Below, piece after piece: positions 23,194 to 34,229 of a stretch of DNA of 64,000 nt. Location of the stretch: the NCBI RefSeq assembly GCF_019279795.1, contig NC_056743.1, positions 871,394,478 through 871,458,477 of the forward strand, in the 5' to 3' direction. Both the position numbers and the translations under genes were made by a program. Each line of letters begins with the position of its first letter. The first letter of the stretch is position 1. Below the pieces are notes generated by a model, which searched no databases, had not been told where the DNA came from, and was given only the letters and a program-made list of their open reading frames with translations. The DNA comes from Protopterus annectens (lineage: Eukaryota; Chordata; Ceratodontiformes; Protopteridae).

Positions 23194-23491
23194 TCTTCTT
23201 TCGGCTTTTCCCGGTTAGAGGTCGCCACAGCGGATCACCTGTCCGCTCATGATTGGCAGTGAAGTTTTACAGTGACGAGTTGCCAGCACGGCGCCCAACC
23301 TTCCACAGAAGGCACACACACGCACTCATGTCTTTGGGATGTGGGCGGAATTCGGAGCACCCGGAGGAAACCCACGCAACCACAGGGAGGACATGCAGAC
23401 TCCACACAGAAGGCACCCCAGCCGAGGATCGAACCGGAGAACCTCTTGCTGTGAGGCAACAATGCAAACCACTGCACCACTGTGGCCGCCC
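23194..23491 (-). mobile_element. Full-length tRNA-derived SINE with 18-bp target duplication
   Basis: Flanked by perfect copies of TTTCAATCAAAGAACTCT (23176-23193 and 23492-23509). On the minus strand it starts GGGCGGCCACAGTGGTGCAG (A-box-like) and carries a good B box, GGTTCGATCC, about 50 bases on. The body contains TGGGTTTCCTCCGGGTGCTC. It ends GGGAAAAGCCGAAAGAAGAA with an (AAG)n tail abutting the duplication. This is the cleanest copy (298 bp), inserted in the PLE. Confidence 0.95.
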
Positions 23492-23564
23492 TTTCAATCA
23501 AAGAACTCTAAAAATGTTTTTTTCTAAAGCTTATTGAGTCTCTCTGGAATACTGACACAACAAC

Positions 23565-24682
23565 AATCAGCTTTGACAGAAATCTCCACTTTACTTGCTC
23601 TGCATCAAAGACCTTCTTCCCAATCAAACTCAAAAGAATGCAATGTAGATTTAATAAAGGCAAGTACATAGCAAAGTTGCATTATTTTTAGAAACTGTGT
23701 GTACAAAATTGTGTTTTCTCATATACTAGGTATTTTATCAAATAGATAATTATACTGATTGGTAAGCCTGGAAAATCTTTTCTGGAAGGAAAGAGCTAAT
23801 TTACCTTTCACAGATACACGTCATTATTTGAGACTTACTGAAGGAAATCTGCTGCTTCTCATTTTCAGATTTAATATAGGCAGACAGCAGTTTATGATCA
23901 GATTATTTAAATCAGTTGGCAATTTATGGAAACAATCTACCTCTGAGTTTTGCCTGACAGAGTTCCAGAAGGCACAAAAGCTTGAATTTTAATCAGTAAA
24001 ATGGAATTATTTAAAGTTATTTATTGGTTTAATTTAGCTTTTATTTTTCTTTATTTGTATGTCAGCAGTATATGTTCTTTTTTTCTGTTATTTCAGTTAT
24101 TTTTTCCGTCAGTTTTTTTCTCCCCCACTGCTTGTTGTCATTCAGCGCCCTACTGCACTAAGCCAAACTGGTTCATTAATTGTGAATTCACCAGACTCAA
24201 GATCTGATGGTGAGGAACCAGCATTCAGGCAACCATCAGGGATTTTCTTATTTTAACCATAATCCTATGGCATATGCTATACGCTACAGGGTTTGGTATG
24301 CAGTTGGCATTGGTGATGCCATGATGTCACTTATGATAGTGATGTAACTTCTCAAGACTGTCATGCTCCTCCTAGGATCCAGCACTCCCATGTGGTCTCT
24401 GGTCTCCAGTGGGGAGAATAGAATGGTGTACCCCGGGCACATGTCTCCACAACCTCCACCATGAGAGATGCAAGATGGTCCATCCCCAGCCATCTCCAGG
24501 ATACCCCTGATTACCTAATTGAGCTCAGGTTGCTGGAGTTTGGTAGCCACGGTTTTATCTGTCTATGTCAAAAGAGATGACTGCAGTAGAAATTCTGAGT
24601 TATTGCCATAAAGTGCAAATATTTTCTAAATGTTCTGTAGAACATGTTATAAGCTGATAATCAATTCAATGATACACAAATG

Positions 24683-24736
<54 letters not shown>

Positions 24737-25590
24737 CATTCTATGTCATACACACACGGACACGTGCAACCACAGAATATGCTATGGGCTGATAACTTAG
24801 GGAATGTCACTGACACAAAGAAGAGCATGTACACATACAAACACAAACACACACACATGCACTCATAGGCTGCTGAATAAAGGAGCTCATTTCACTTGTG
24901 GTTCTGGTGCTCTCTCTGATGCCTTTGTGCAACACATTGCTGTAAATCTTGTTTCAGGGATATAATAAAGTAATGGGCTGTTTTGTCACAAATCATTCTT
25001 GTGAAAAGAATGTGGTCACAGCCAAAGCACTACAAAGCAATTTCATCATAAACCAATCTCAAAAATTTAATTTCTTTCCAAATGTAGCTGTTATATGGAA
25101 ATATTTTTGTCCTTACATTATTGAAATAAAACACAAAACTGAACTTTATCAGTGCCATTTTATAAAAATCTAAACCATTTATGACTCACATCATAGTATT
25201 TTAACAGAAATTTAGGGAAATTGTGTAGGTATAACTATATCACATATCGATAGTCATGCTGAGGGAAAGAAACCAAATACTAGATTTGAGAAGTTGCCAG
25301 TCAAAAACAGCTGTTTGAGCTGTCTGTAGGTAACCTATAGCTTCAGCTTCTGTAACACATTAACATTATGTTTGCTGTGTGCAAATAAAAATAGCACAGC
25401 TGAAGGAAAAATCTAATGCTCTGTAGTTACTTGTTTTACATTTGTCAGATAAACCAGCAATTAGCAATGAAATTTAGTGACTAGGAGTTTAAAAAAGGAT
25501 AACAGTGACATTTTTTAGATCTATCACTATACACATTAAATGTATAAATGTGTATTCATAACTCATTGTTATATGCTATTCAATGTAAAG
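23565..25590. other. Unassigned sequence with one microsatellite
   Basis: No exon or transposon terminus recognised. 24280-24560 is locally GC-richer without coding potential. Confidence 0.4.
24688..24738. repeat. (CA)n microsatellite
   Basis: About 25 CA units with one CG interruption. Impure CA-rich words continue to about 24860. Confidence 0.95.
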
Positions 25591-26420
25591 AGCCATGTGT
25601 CAAATTATTATTATTTTTTTAATACCCTTATTAAATTATCACTTAAGACATAGGCAAACATACATTAAAAGAAAAGAAAGCAAACCATTTAAACATTTTT
25701 TCCATTTCAATACAATATACATCACATATATTTTCTTTGGTACTATCATCAGTCCCACATTACAAAAAAAATCCTGCCTTCCCTTAAACTTCACTCCTCC
25801 TCCTCCTGACCATTATTATGAATGTATTGTTCCCACAGTTTCCATTTACTTCTAGGTAATTTTCTCCTCTTTTCTAAATATCCCTAAAATAGTCATTTTA
25901 TCTCTTCTATAACATTTAATACCTTCTATACTGCTGGTATAGACTGATTTCCATTTTCTAGTAATTGCTTTCTTGGTAGCAAACAGAAATAAACTTAATA
26001 AGGCCTAACTATGTTTAGGCAATTCAGATCCTGTATCCCAGTTCAAAAGAATCAGATCCTTGCTTACCCACTATTTCTGAAAGAGCACTCTGTGGAGAAT
26101 TTTTAAACTCCACCAACTCATTGCACTCCCAAAACATATGTTCCCAGTTACCTCTTTTTTCTCCATCATACCTCCAACATTTCCTGGCTACCTGAGGAAA
26201 AAAAATCTTTGAAGTCTACTTGCGATATACATATACCCATGCATATACTTCCAATCCAAGATCCTAAACCTTCTGGACTAGGCTGCATACTTAGGAGCCA
26301 CACATATGTCTTATAGGTTCATAGGTTCATAGGTAGGTACTAGGCTATTGGCCCTGGGGCCTATATAAGCCTAGCCAAAGGTACCCTGGCTTTCACCACC
26401 CAAGAAAATTATTTTCCTGA

Positions 26421-26972
26421 GCCCCTGTCAAGCAGAGTCACAGAAGTGATCCCCGGGGTGAATTTCCTATCTCCCATCCAATCATCAAGATTTTTCTTGA
26501 AGAGTGCTAATGAGGAGCTTTGTTTGATATAGATAGGTAGTTTGTTCCAGAGTATGGGAAGTCTCTGGGACAGGAATCAATCCCTCCAGCATGTTCTGTT
26601 TATTGTGGTGATGAGGTTTAGGTCCCTAGAGCGTGTAGCTCGTAGAGATTGGGATTTCTTTAAGTGGAGCATGTCTAAAAGCTCTGGGTTTGACATAGCT
26701 TTGTGTGTTAGGCAGAGATCGCCTCTGAGTAGGCGATATGAAAAGGGGTAAAGCTGCAGTTTTTTGAGATGGTTTGCATAGGGCATCTCTTTGAGGCCGG
26801 TAATCCTCTTTGTGAGGTATTTTTGTGGCCTTTCCAGTTGTAGATGTCTTGTGAGGTACATACCAAAAGGGGTATTGTACTCTATAATGGGTCTAATGAG
26901 TGACGAGTAGAGGGGAACAATGACCTCTTTTTTTCCTGGATGAGAAACCTTTTGCGATGAGGTGTGCCACAT
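26421..26972 (-). pseudogene. CR1-like copy A, ORF2 C-terminus
   Basis: Continues the RT after a frameshift in the A/T-run near 26935. Contains [20 protein letters not shown], the LERPQKYLTKRITGL thumb segment and NRTCWRD, then an in-frame TGA at 26577-26579. The frame resumes with LPILWNKLPIYIKQSS and WMGDRKFTPG to a TAA near 26421. This corresponds exactly to the C-terminus seen in copies B and C. Confidence 0.85.
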
Positions 26973-28191
26973 AGAAGGATTTCCTGACTACTGTGGCGAT
27001 GTGATTATCAAAGGAGAGACTACTGTCCACCTGTGTCCCAAGGTCTCTTATCACACTTTCAGTGTTAAGTAGACTACCACCTATGTGGTAGTTCATGGGT
27101 ACTGAGTTTTTACCAAAAGGGATGACAGTGCACTTTTTGGCATTGAGCTTGAGGCCATGGCTTTTATACCAGGCATCTGTATCAGTGAGGCCCTTATGTA
27201 GGATGTCCACATCTTTTGGAGTTTTGATTATGGATCCTAGTTTGCAGTCATCTGCGAACTTCGTTAGCCAAAGACCTTCTGTGTTGGCCTGTTCTTCAGA
27301 GAAGTAGATAGCAAACAGGAGAGGACCCAGGACTGAACCCTGTGGTACTCCACTTGTCACTGGTCTGAAGTTAGATTTGGAGTCTGCTACCTTCACAGTG
27401 TGGGTTCTGTCAGTGAGCCAGCTGGCAACCCATCTTGTGACATATGGATTTTTACCTAGTTTAGTGAGTTTATCTATAATTCCAGAGTGGGGGATGGTGT
27501 CAAAAGCCTTGGCGAGATCTAGATAGGCTGTGTGAACCATCTCACCCTCATCTACGGCTTTGGTGACTGCTTCAAAGAAGTATATCAGGTTTAGGAGACA
27601 TGATCTGCCTTTTACAAACCTGAACTGGGTAGGGTCCTGATTTTGGAGATTACAAATGTCATTGATTATAAGTTCCATGATGATACGCTCCATAGCCTTG
27701 CAGACCAGGCTCGTTAGGCTAATGGGGTGGTAGCTTCCAGGGTCTGTGGTGGCTCCCCCTTTGTGGAGTGGGATAACTGTCGCTGTGCACCATTCAGTGG
27801 GCACATAGCCTGAGGTGTGGCTATGATTGAACATGGTATTTAGGTGGGGTGCAAGTTTGTTCTGTAGTTCATGTAGAACACAGCCTGGGATGTCATCAGG
27901 TCCCATAGATGCTGTGTTCTTGGCTTTGGATAGTGTGTTTTTTACCTGTGCAGCTATGATTACAGGAACTTTGCATTCTTCTGGTATAGAGATGGGCCCT
28001 TTAGGGGATGACAGGGGGGTAAAGTTAGCATTGAACATTTGCCAGGATGTTGGCAATATCAGTTGGTTCTGTATATTTAGTGCCATTGTTCTGTAACTCA
28101 GAGCAGATCTGAGTGTTGCCACTGAGATTCTTGACATAGCTATAGAATGCTTTGTGGTTGTCTTTAGAGTCAGTGGCAATTTTGTTTTCAT
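26893..28191 (-). pseudogene. CR1-like copy A, reverse transcriptase
   Basis: A 432-codon open frame with the RT blocks in order: [18 protein letters not shown] (about residues 92-109), [51 protein letters not shown] (first catalytic Asp), SGVPQGSVLGPLLFAIYFSE, and KFADDCKLGSI (catalytic Asp pair intact). The fold is complete, but the frame is separated from the endonuclease by a frameshift near 28040 and from its C-terminus by one near 26935. In the family it reverse-transcribes element RNA at the nicked target. Confidence 0.92.
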
Positions 28192-29235
28192 AACTAGCTT
28201 TGGAGGATTTTATGAGGGATCTCAGTTTCTTACTGAGGCTGACCAGGGAGTTTCTCCAATCATGGGATTTTACTCTTTTTTGAAACAGGTTCTTTCTTCT
28301 GTTGTAGAGTTTGTTTACGGCAGGGGACCACCAGATTGGCTTCCTTTTTTTGGAGGATAGCATCTTGGTTCTGTTAGGGATTGCATGATCCATGCACTTG
28401 TGTAAGTGCTTATAAAGTGCATTTGTGTAGGATTCAGCAGTCATACCTCTATTGTCCGTCAGCATGGGTGTCGTGAAGTTTGCCACTTCTGTCTTAAGAA
28501 GCGTTAAGTTGGCTTTGGAGAAATTTTTTACTGTGGTTTCCCTAATGGGGGGTGGGGGAGGGATGTGGATGTCTAGGGTGATTAGCTTGTGGTCGGATCT
28601 GACCAACGAGGAATTGACCTCTGGTGTGGAGCACCGGTTGCCCATGTTGGTAATAACCAGGTCTAGGATATTGCTGCCCCTGGTGTGGGTGTGGATAAGT
28701 TGATCCATGGCACTGGAATTTATGAATTCCAGAAAACATTGAGCGCAAGAGTTGGTACACGAGTAGTTTTCCCAGTTAATGGTAGGGTAGTTGAAATCAC
28801 CCGTTATTAGGGTGTTAAGTTGTACCCTAATATTTTCCAGTGTATTAAGAAATGAGGAGTGGGAATCCTGGGGCATGGTGGGGGATCTGTAGCAATCTAC
28901 AATTTGGATTGCGGTCTTGCTCAGAGTTAGTTGCACTTGGATAATCTTGGATGCATTATGCTGAGCAACTAGCCTGGATGTGTGGATATCCTTAATGAAT
29001 ATGGACATGCCTCCGCCTTTAGTGTTTCAGTCCAGGTTAGGTGGCCGAAAGGTGTGGTATGAATTATAGCCTGGTAATGCATGGGTACTCTCTGGAGCCT
29101 TGAACCAGGTCTCTATCACTGCACAGATGTTGGTGTTCTCCATTTTAAGGAGTGCCTCAGGAGAGTGCATTTTGAGGTTTAGACTTCTAGCATTGAGTAG
29201 CAATACCCTCAGATTCTTCTTACCTGTACCTGTTA
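28025..29235 (-). pseudogene. CR1-like copy A, ORF2 endonuclease
   Basis: An apurinic-type endonuclease. The frame from about 29200 reads LLLNARSLNLKM and CAVIETWFKAPES, then hits a single in-frame TGA at 29027-29029, just before NTKGGGMSIFIKD. The open part (Met at 29008) continues with [31 protein letters not shown] and RSDHKLITLDI, covering the expected Asn, Glu, GDFN and SDH catalytic blocks. A basic linker follows (KKRKPIWWSPAVNKLYNRR). It ends at 28025 because of a frameshift into the RT. The family enzyme nicks target DNA. Confidence 0.9.
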
Positions 29236-29832
29236 GGGTGGTGAATTTGTCATTTGAACCTTGCCTAAAAAAGGCACTATAGGGGTGGCTAGAGCCTTAG
29301 CCAGTACCCGGAATCCCAGGGGTGACAGGTGCAGGCCATCTCTGGTAAAGCATTGTGGCTTGTCAATCATGTCATCCCAGGCAGACAGATACTGGATCCC
29401 TTTAGAATGACACCAGAAGCTTAGCCAATTGTTGAAGTCAATAATTTTGTCCTTGTACTGTGGTATCATTCTGGGTGATGGCAGGATGCTACTCAGGGCT
29501 AGGGTCATACTTGCCTGGGCTATAAGATCGGACAGCTCCTCCATGTCCCTTTTCATGTAGTCCAAGGAGATACGTCTCAGGTCATTCACACCAATATGGA
29601 CAATGACAGAGTCATATTTGTACATGTTGTGGAGTGACATGAGTGCATGTGTTATGTGGCGGATCCTGGCACCTGACAGGCAGCTGACAGTAACTTTCTC
29701 CTTGTTTAGCCTGGTGAGTGGAACATCAGTGTGCCTGACTATAGAGTCACCTATGACTAGAGTGTTGGGTACATTGTTATGCCTTATGGGCTGTGGTTGA
29801 GTGGCACACTGAGTTTGTGGGCTATGTATCAT
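29233..29832 (-). CDS. CR1-like copy A, ORF1 SGNH esterase domain
   Basis: A 199-codon open frame with all SGNH-hydrolase blocks: VIGDSIVRH (Ser nucleophile, about residue 29), LSGARIRHI (Gly), VHIGVNDLRR (Asn), and TRDGLHLSPLG (Asp and His). An esterase domain of this type is known in ORF1 of CR1-group LINEs. Its role in retrotransposition is unclear; membrane or RNP association has been proposed for the family. The domain looks intact, but it overlaps the upstream Cys-rich frame in another phase, so ORF1 is either frameshifted here or naturally split. Confidence 0.88.
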   Translation of the reverse strand: MIHSPQTQCATQPQPIRHNNVPNTLVIGDSIVRHTDVPLTRLNKEKVTVSCLSGARIRHITHALMSLHNMYKYDSVIVHIGVNDLRRISLDYMKRDMEELSDLIAQASMTLALSSILPSPRMIPQYKDKIIDFNNWLSFWCHSKGIQYLSAWDDMIDKPQCFTRDGLHLSPLGFRVLAKALATPIVPFLGKVQMTNSPP

Positions 29833-30223
29833 TTGGGTTGCATTGGGGGTGTGGAGGTTGCTTGTGTTTCTGCTTTGGAGGTCCCTGTTGCTTGGGCAGG
29901 TTTTTACTGAGAGCCTCCGTGAATGTAGGTGTGTGTTTTGTGTTTCTATGTGTGTGTTTTGGTGGTGTAGGTTTTGAGGGACTATGTGCTGAGTGTGGTG
30001 TGGTGCAAGTGTTTACATTCTCCTCTTCACTGTCTAGTCCAGGCTTGGGTGAAGAGAGTTTTGCTTCCAGTTTGGCTATATAAGTGCATCTCTGACAGGT
30101 TGTAGTGTTGGGTGGTAGGAGGAGAGGTTTGTCTGTGTACATGAGGCAATTACTGCATTGCCCCAAGATGCCCAGATTCATCAGGTAGACAGGAGAAAAC
30201 ACTAGGAGCTGACCCTTAGACAT
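29822..30223 (-). pseudogene. CR1-like copy A, ORF1 N-terminal Cys-rich part
   Basis: A 133-codon frame. CSNCLMY (about residues 23-29) and TTCQRCTYI (about 40-48) form a CxxC...CxxC zinc-binding pattern. A short helix (IAKLEAKL) and a Pro/Lys/Thr-rich linker follow. CR1 ORF1 proteins commonly have a Cys-rich, PHD-like module before the esterase. Its stop lies ten bases inside the esterase frame, consistent with a small indel joining the two. Confidence 0.75.
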
Positions 30224-30976
30224 ACCTGGATAGGTGCTTATTTGTTAAGTACTAGAAACTGTTTTCCTCTAGACAGTGAAATGTCTTTTTGACCTCATCA
30301 CACTCTGTTACCTTTCTTGTTTGAGTCATTTTGCCCCCAGCATCTTGGTCCCTTTGCCAGGTTTCTCCAGTAATTTCCAGCCCCCTGTTGCCTATTTTCT
30401 CTACCCCTACTTGCAGTCACCTCTATTGGCAAAATCTCCTTTCTCCATTCTTGTACTGACTTAGTTTTTAGAATACTTTCTCCTACTTTATGAATATAAT
30501 ATTGTGTATAGTTCTTGTTTTCCTTAAAAACATGCGTCCAAAATCACTCTCTCTATATATTTCTTGAGCTTCCCCCTTGCTTCATCGTCATTCCTTTTCA
30601 CTTTGAATTATAACCTTCTCCTTATATTACATATGTGAGCCTTAATTGTGTAGCTTTAAAATATCCCTTTAAATCAGGTAAACTTAAACCACCTTGTTGT
30701 ATTGGAAGGATCAACTTATCCAACTTATCGCTTGCCCTCTTCCCCTCCCAGGTAAATTCCTTTGATTATTTATTAATACTTGTCCACAACTTCTTTTCAA
30801 GTTGATAAAAGCATGCCTGACCTGTCTACAAGACTAAAAACAGTTTCACTGCTTCTATCTTACTATTCATATCCATAAATAAGAGTTTCCATTTTCTAAA
30901 TTTTTGTATTATCATTTTAGTCTCTTCCCAGATATCTTTAGCTGCCATAACAGAAGCCTTATTAGTCCATACTCCT

Positions 30977-31332
30977 TCAGGTTTCCACCCCTCTGTTTTT
31001 TCTTTCTGGGCTATCCAGAAATCAAACTGATTCTCCGGTAGTCTGGAAAACACTGTACAAACTTCGGTATTCTGTTTCAAAAAAGGAAACAGACTATTGG
31101 AGTTTGTAAATTGGCTGATTTACTATGCTTTTTTACAGAAAAGCATAGTAAATCCGCTGAAAACAGGCAGCAGGAATGGAAAAAGAGGGTGTTCCCTGGC
31201 ATGTGATGTCATCATTGTATCACACAATGGGTGGAATATGGTAAGGAGAGAGGTGGGGTGGGCAGGGCTACTGGTGATGCGAGGGGTATGGCTTTACTCT
31301 GGTTTTAGCCACACCGAAAGGTGGCAACCCTA
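30977..31332 (-). mobile_element. Non-autonomous hAT element (MITE), copy 2
   Basis: A 356-bp inverted counterpart of the 6.5-kb element. The right end is GTGGCAACCCTA and the left end a decayed TCAGGTTTCCAC. Target duplications are ATACTCCT (30969-30976) and CTACTCCT (31333-31340), 7 of 8 matching. The central hairpin (about 31110-31160) has two to three mismatches in one arm. It is inserted in the L1-type LINE. Confidence 0.88.
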
Positions 31333-31591
31333 CTACTCCTAAATACTTCATCTTCTTGTGTCCCCATAAATATGTGTATTGCTGAACCAGTTTTGTGTGT
31401 GGATATATAATTTATGGCTATAGCCTTTGTTTTTTCTTCATTAATTTTATATCCTGAAAAGACTTGAAACTATCTCAAAATGTTTCACAACACTGAGGCG
31501 TCCTTTTCTGGATTAATCAGCTGCGAAATAATATCATCTGTAAATAAAGCATATTTTTCTTAATTACTATACCAATTATATCCTTATATTT

Positions 31592-32017
31592 CTAAATCCT
31601 TCTTTTCTTTGCTAATGGCTCTAAATATAAAGCAAATAACAAAGGGGAAAGAATCCCCGCCTGGTTCCTGTTCAAACACAGCTTATTTGAGAGGAATCTT
31701 CCCACTTTAATTCTTGCCTCTGATCCTTCATATATCCTTCTAATTAACCTTAGTATTGTAACAGGGAATGCAACTGCTTCCATTGCCCTACTCATAAAAC
31801 TCCAGCTTACTGTGTGAAATGCTTTCTCTGCATCAAGACTCACCAACAGCAGAGATATTTTTTTTTTACATTCTGCTTCCCTCTGGATCATCATTGTTCT
31901 ATTAATTTTGTCAAATGTTTCCTTCCCCTCCACAAACTCATAGTGATCCATATCTATCAATTTTGGCAACACATTTGCCATTCTTTTATCTAATACTGAC
32001 ATAAAAATTATAATCAT
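31592..32017 (-). pseudogene. L1/Tx1-type LINE reverse transcriptase fragment
   Basis: The 141-codon frame has MANVLPKLIDMDHYEFVEGK, LLVSLDAEKAFHTVSW (first catalytic Asp in SLDAEKAF), and [20 protein letters not shown] ([22 protein letters not shown] in intact relatives). The active-site region follows at about 31560 in a shifted frame, reading ALFTDDI. Upstream frames at 32040-32600 fit the thumb/finger parts but contain several stops. It is a relic of the older L1-type element. Confidence 0.85.
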
Positions 32018-33639
32018 TCATTTAAAAGTTTAATGGAACTGTATGAAGCTGGGTCTGAAGCTTTTTTTTCATCTTTAGGTAACACAGATACCACAACCAT
32101 CTTCCAAGTTGTTGGTGTTTTCCTTCCTTTTAAAATTGTGTTAAATAAAAATTTCCAAATCTTTATCACTTTCTTCCCTTCTAATTTTCAAAGTTCAACA
32201 GGAATTCCATTCTGTTCCTGAGGCTTTCTTGAAGAGCCATTATACATCACTGTTTTTAGCTCATCATCTCCTATCTTAACTGTTAACTGTTGAGCATCAT
32301 CGACCTCTAACCTTGGCATAATTAAGTCTTCCATAAAATATTTCCATTTGTACTCTTTCTTGATTTTTACAGTTTTCTGCTTTATACAAAGGTTTATAAA
32401 AATTATGAAATATCTCTAAAACCTCTACATGATCTCAAGTTATTTTTCTTGTTATAGGTTCCCTAAGTTTGGTAACAACCCTCTAAACTTTCTTTTGCTT
32501 AAGTCGTGCTGAAATGTTTGTGCTCTGGAGTTGTTATAAAATAAATAGTTGCTTAACTGCAATCATTCTAAACTCATGCATACTATTCAGATACTCCCTT
32601 ATTTTCTCCTTAGTACTCTGCATTTGATCCTCCTCTTGTTCTGGGAGATTCCCCTTATTCTGCAATACTTTAACCTTTGTCAGCCCCTCTTTGTGGTATC
32701 TATTATTTTTTAACCATATCTCTTTGTCTTATATTTCAAACCTATTTTAATTTCCATTTTCATTTTATCCAAGTCACTAGCTATAACTTTTGAAGATATT
32801 TCTATGTTCTCTAATAACTCTTGAATAATTTCCACTAACCATTCCTTAAATTCCTCTCTTTTTAACAGGTAGGTGGGAAACTGCTAGTGTCTGATTTTTA
32901 TTTCATTACCCGGCATTTTTATCTTAGTTTCTATTGGTGCATGATCAGAGATAGTTATTGGATATGTGTCAAAGTTTTCAACTAAATGTGCATGTTCCTG
33001 AGAAATACAATTTCTATTTAGTCTAGCCCAGTTATTGCATCATGGGGAATAATATGCAAATTCTGTCCGATAAACTGCTAAATTCACATCTTACATACCA
33101 AATGTTTTCATAACGTTCTTCAAAAATCTACTCTCTTTTATTATATTGTCCCTTCTAGGGCCCCTGGCAATATTGAAAATCAAATTCTAGACCCCACCTA
33201 TAAATAATATTCCCTGCTGAAAGCTAATTATTTCTCCCAACATTTTCTTAAGCTCCATAATAGCAGATTTGGGTGGAAAATAAATACATGCCATTGTAAT
33301 CTTGCTCCCTTGCCAACAGTCCCTTATTACAACAAATCTACCATTTTTGTCTTTTTCCCCCCTCATCTATCACTATTGGAGCCCATCAACTAATTAGTAT
33401 AAATACCCCCCTTTTCTTTGTCCCTGATATTCTGCTGAATATCCATTCTGAAATCCTTTCTTAGTCAAATTCACATGCTCATTTCTTTCCAAATGCGTCT
33501 CCCGCAGAATTGTTATTTGCACTCTGCATTTCTTAATATAATTCAATACTATTTCCTTTTTATCATGTCATTCACATTCCATGATACTATGGACATCATG
33601 ATAAAAAGCTATTGTTTCCCACAAATTACATGACTTTTT

Positions 33640-34225
33640 TTTTAATGTGCAAGTCCAGCATTTATGTTTCAAGTACTGTATATGGTAATGTTTGGCAGGC
33701 TGAACTTTTGTACAGTTGCTTCTACTTATCTCCATTTGTACCTATGTCACATTTTCAAGACTTTTTGTTTTAATGAAAACTCTCAAACAAAAGGCTAAAT
33801 GCAAAACCCCAACCGCTATTAACTTGGAACAAACACACAAAACTATGTACATCTTCAAAACATGAAATTTAACCCTCCATGGCTGTACCTATAGGCATTA
33901 GAAAAGTTTTTTTGTTTTATGTGATCTCTGCTCCCATGGTCTTCAGTGGCTTCACACATGTTACTACCAGATTTTGTTTCCAACGTATTTGTGTAATACA
34001 GTGCATTTATTTATACATTTTTTATCTGGAGCGAAGAACTGATCCCATTGTAACAATTTCAGTCTCAGCCGAAAATGATAAATACATCAAGTGGAAAAAA
34101 ATAAAAATAATTAATACAATAAAAAAAATCATACTAAAAGCAAAGGTACATACAATAGAAGTTAGAGTAGAGACATCTTAGGATTTATAGAAGAGATGCT
34201 GTAGTGAAAATGATAGGCAGATTAT
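33640..34225. other. Unassigned sequence
   Basis: Nothing recognised except a short (TTTT)-rich border with the LINE. Confidence 0.4.
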
Positions 34226-34229
34226 GAAG

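Larger units (their letters stand above)
20540..23560 (+). mobile_element. Penelope-like element, RT-containing copy
   Basis: An N-terminal coiled, basic region (20576-21442) is followed in the same frame by a PLE reverse transcriptase (21443-23175). The RT has the PLE-specific phrases ADKGGAVVIQ, YFLPKIHND, RPIVSGRNS and CTLDVTSLYTNIPH, and active site RRYLDDCWLVW. The thumb region (TEVYRKFPENN, ITTYGHNTKP, FSFRKGKNLSAFF) follows. The sequence is lost before the GIY-YIG domain. A SINE has inserted near the 3' end. It has at least two in-frame stops and two frameshifts, so it is a relic. The left limit is approximate. Confidence 0.88.
26313..30280 (-). mobile_element. CR1-like LINE, nearly full-length copy A
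   Basis: About 4 kb, with ORF1 (Cys-rich part plus SGNH esterase), ORF2 (endonuclease plus RT) and a 3' end of two ATGAACCT-type 8-bp repeats (+ strand GGTTCATAGGTTCATAGG, 26316-26333). Short 3' octamer repeats instead of poly(A) are characteristic of CR1 elements. ATGTCTT at 26306-26312 and 30281-30287 may be the target duplication. It interrupts an L1-type LINE. ORF lesions are few: a frame change in ORF1, two stops and two frameshifts in ORF2. Confidence 0.88.
25600..33630 (-). mobile_element. L1/Tx1-type LINE, host of two nested insertions
   Basis: Three minus-strand pieces are collinear in one ORF2: the endonuclease start at 33596 (MSIVSWNVN) through RT to 31341; a continuation at 30288-30968; and the C-terminal part with a CWRYDGEKRGNWEHMFWEC zinc-knuckle-like motif at about 26180-25900. 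The gaps are a hAT MITE (30977-31332) and a CR1-like LINE (26313-30280). Many stops mark it as old. The 3' limit near 25600 is approximate. Confidence 0.75.

Noticed and set aside
28154-28703. Plus-strand frames opposite the CR1-like ORF2
   Set aside because: Antisense shadows of the endonuclease and RT coding strand.
26306-30287. Possibility that the CR1-like and L1-type segments are one chimeric LINE
   Set aside because: The RTs are of different types, L1-type coding resumes on the far side, and short flanking duplicates are present, so nesting explains it better.
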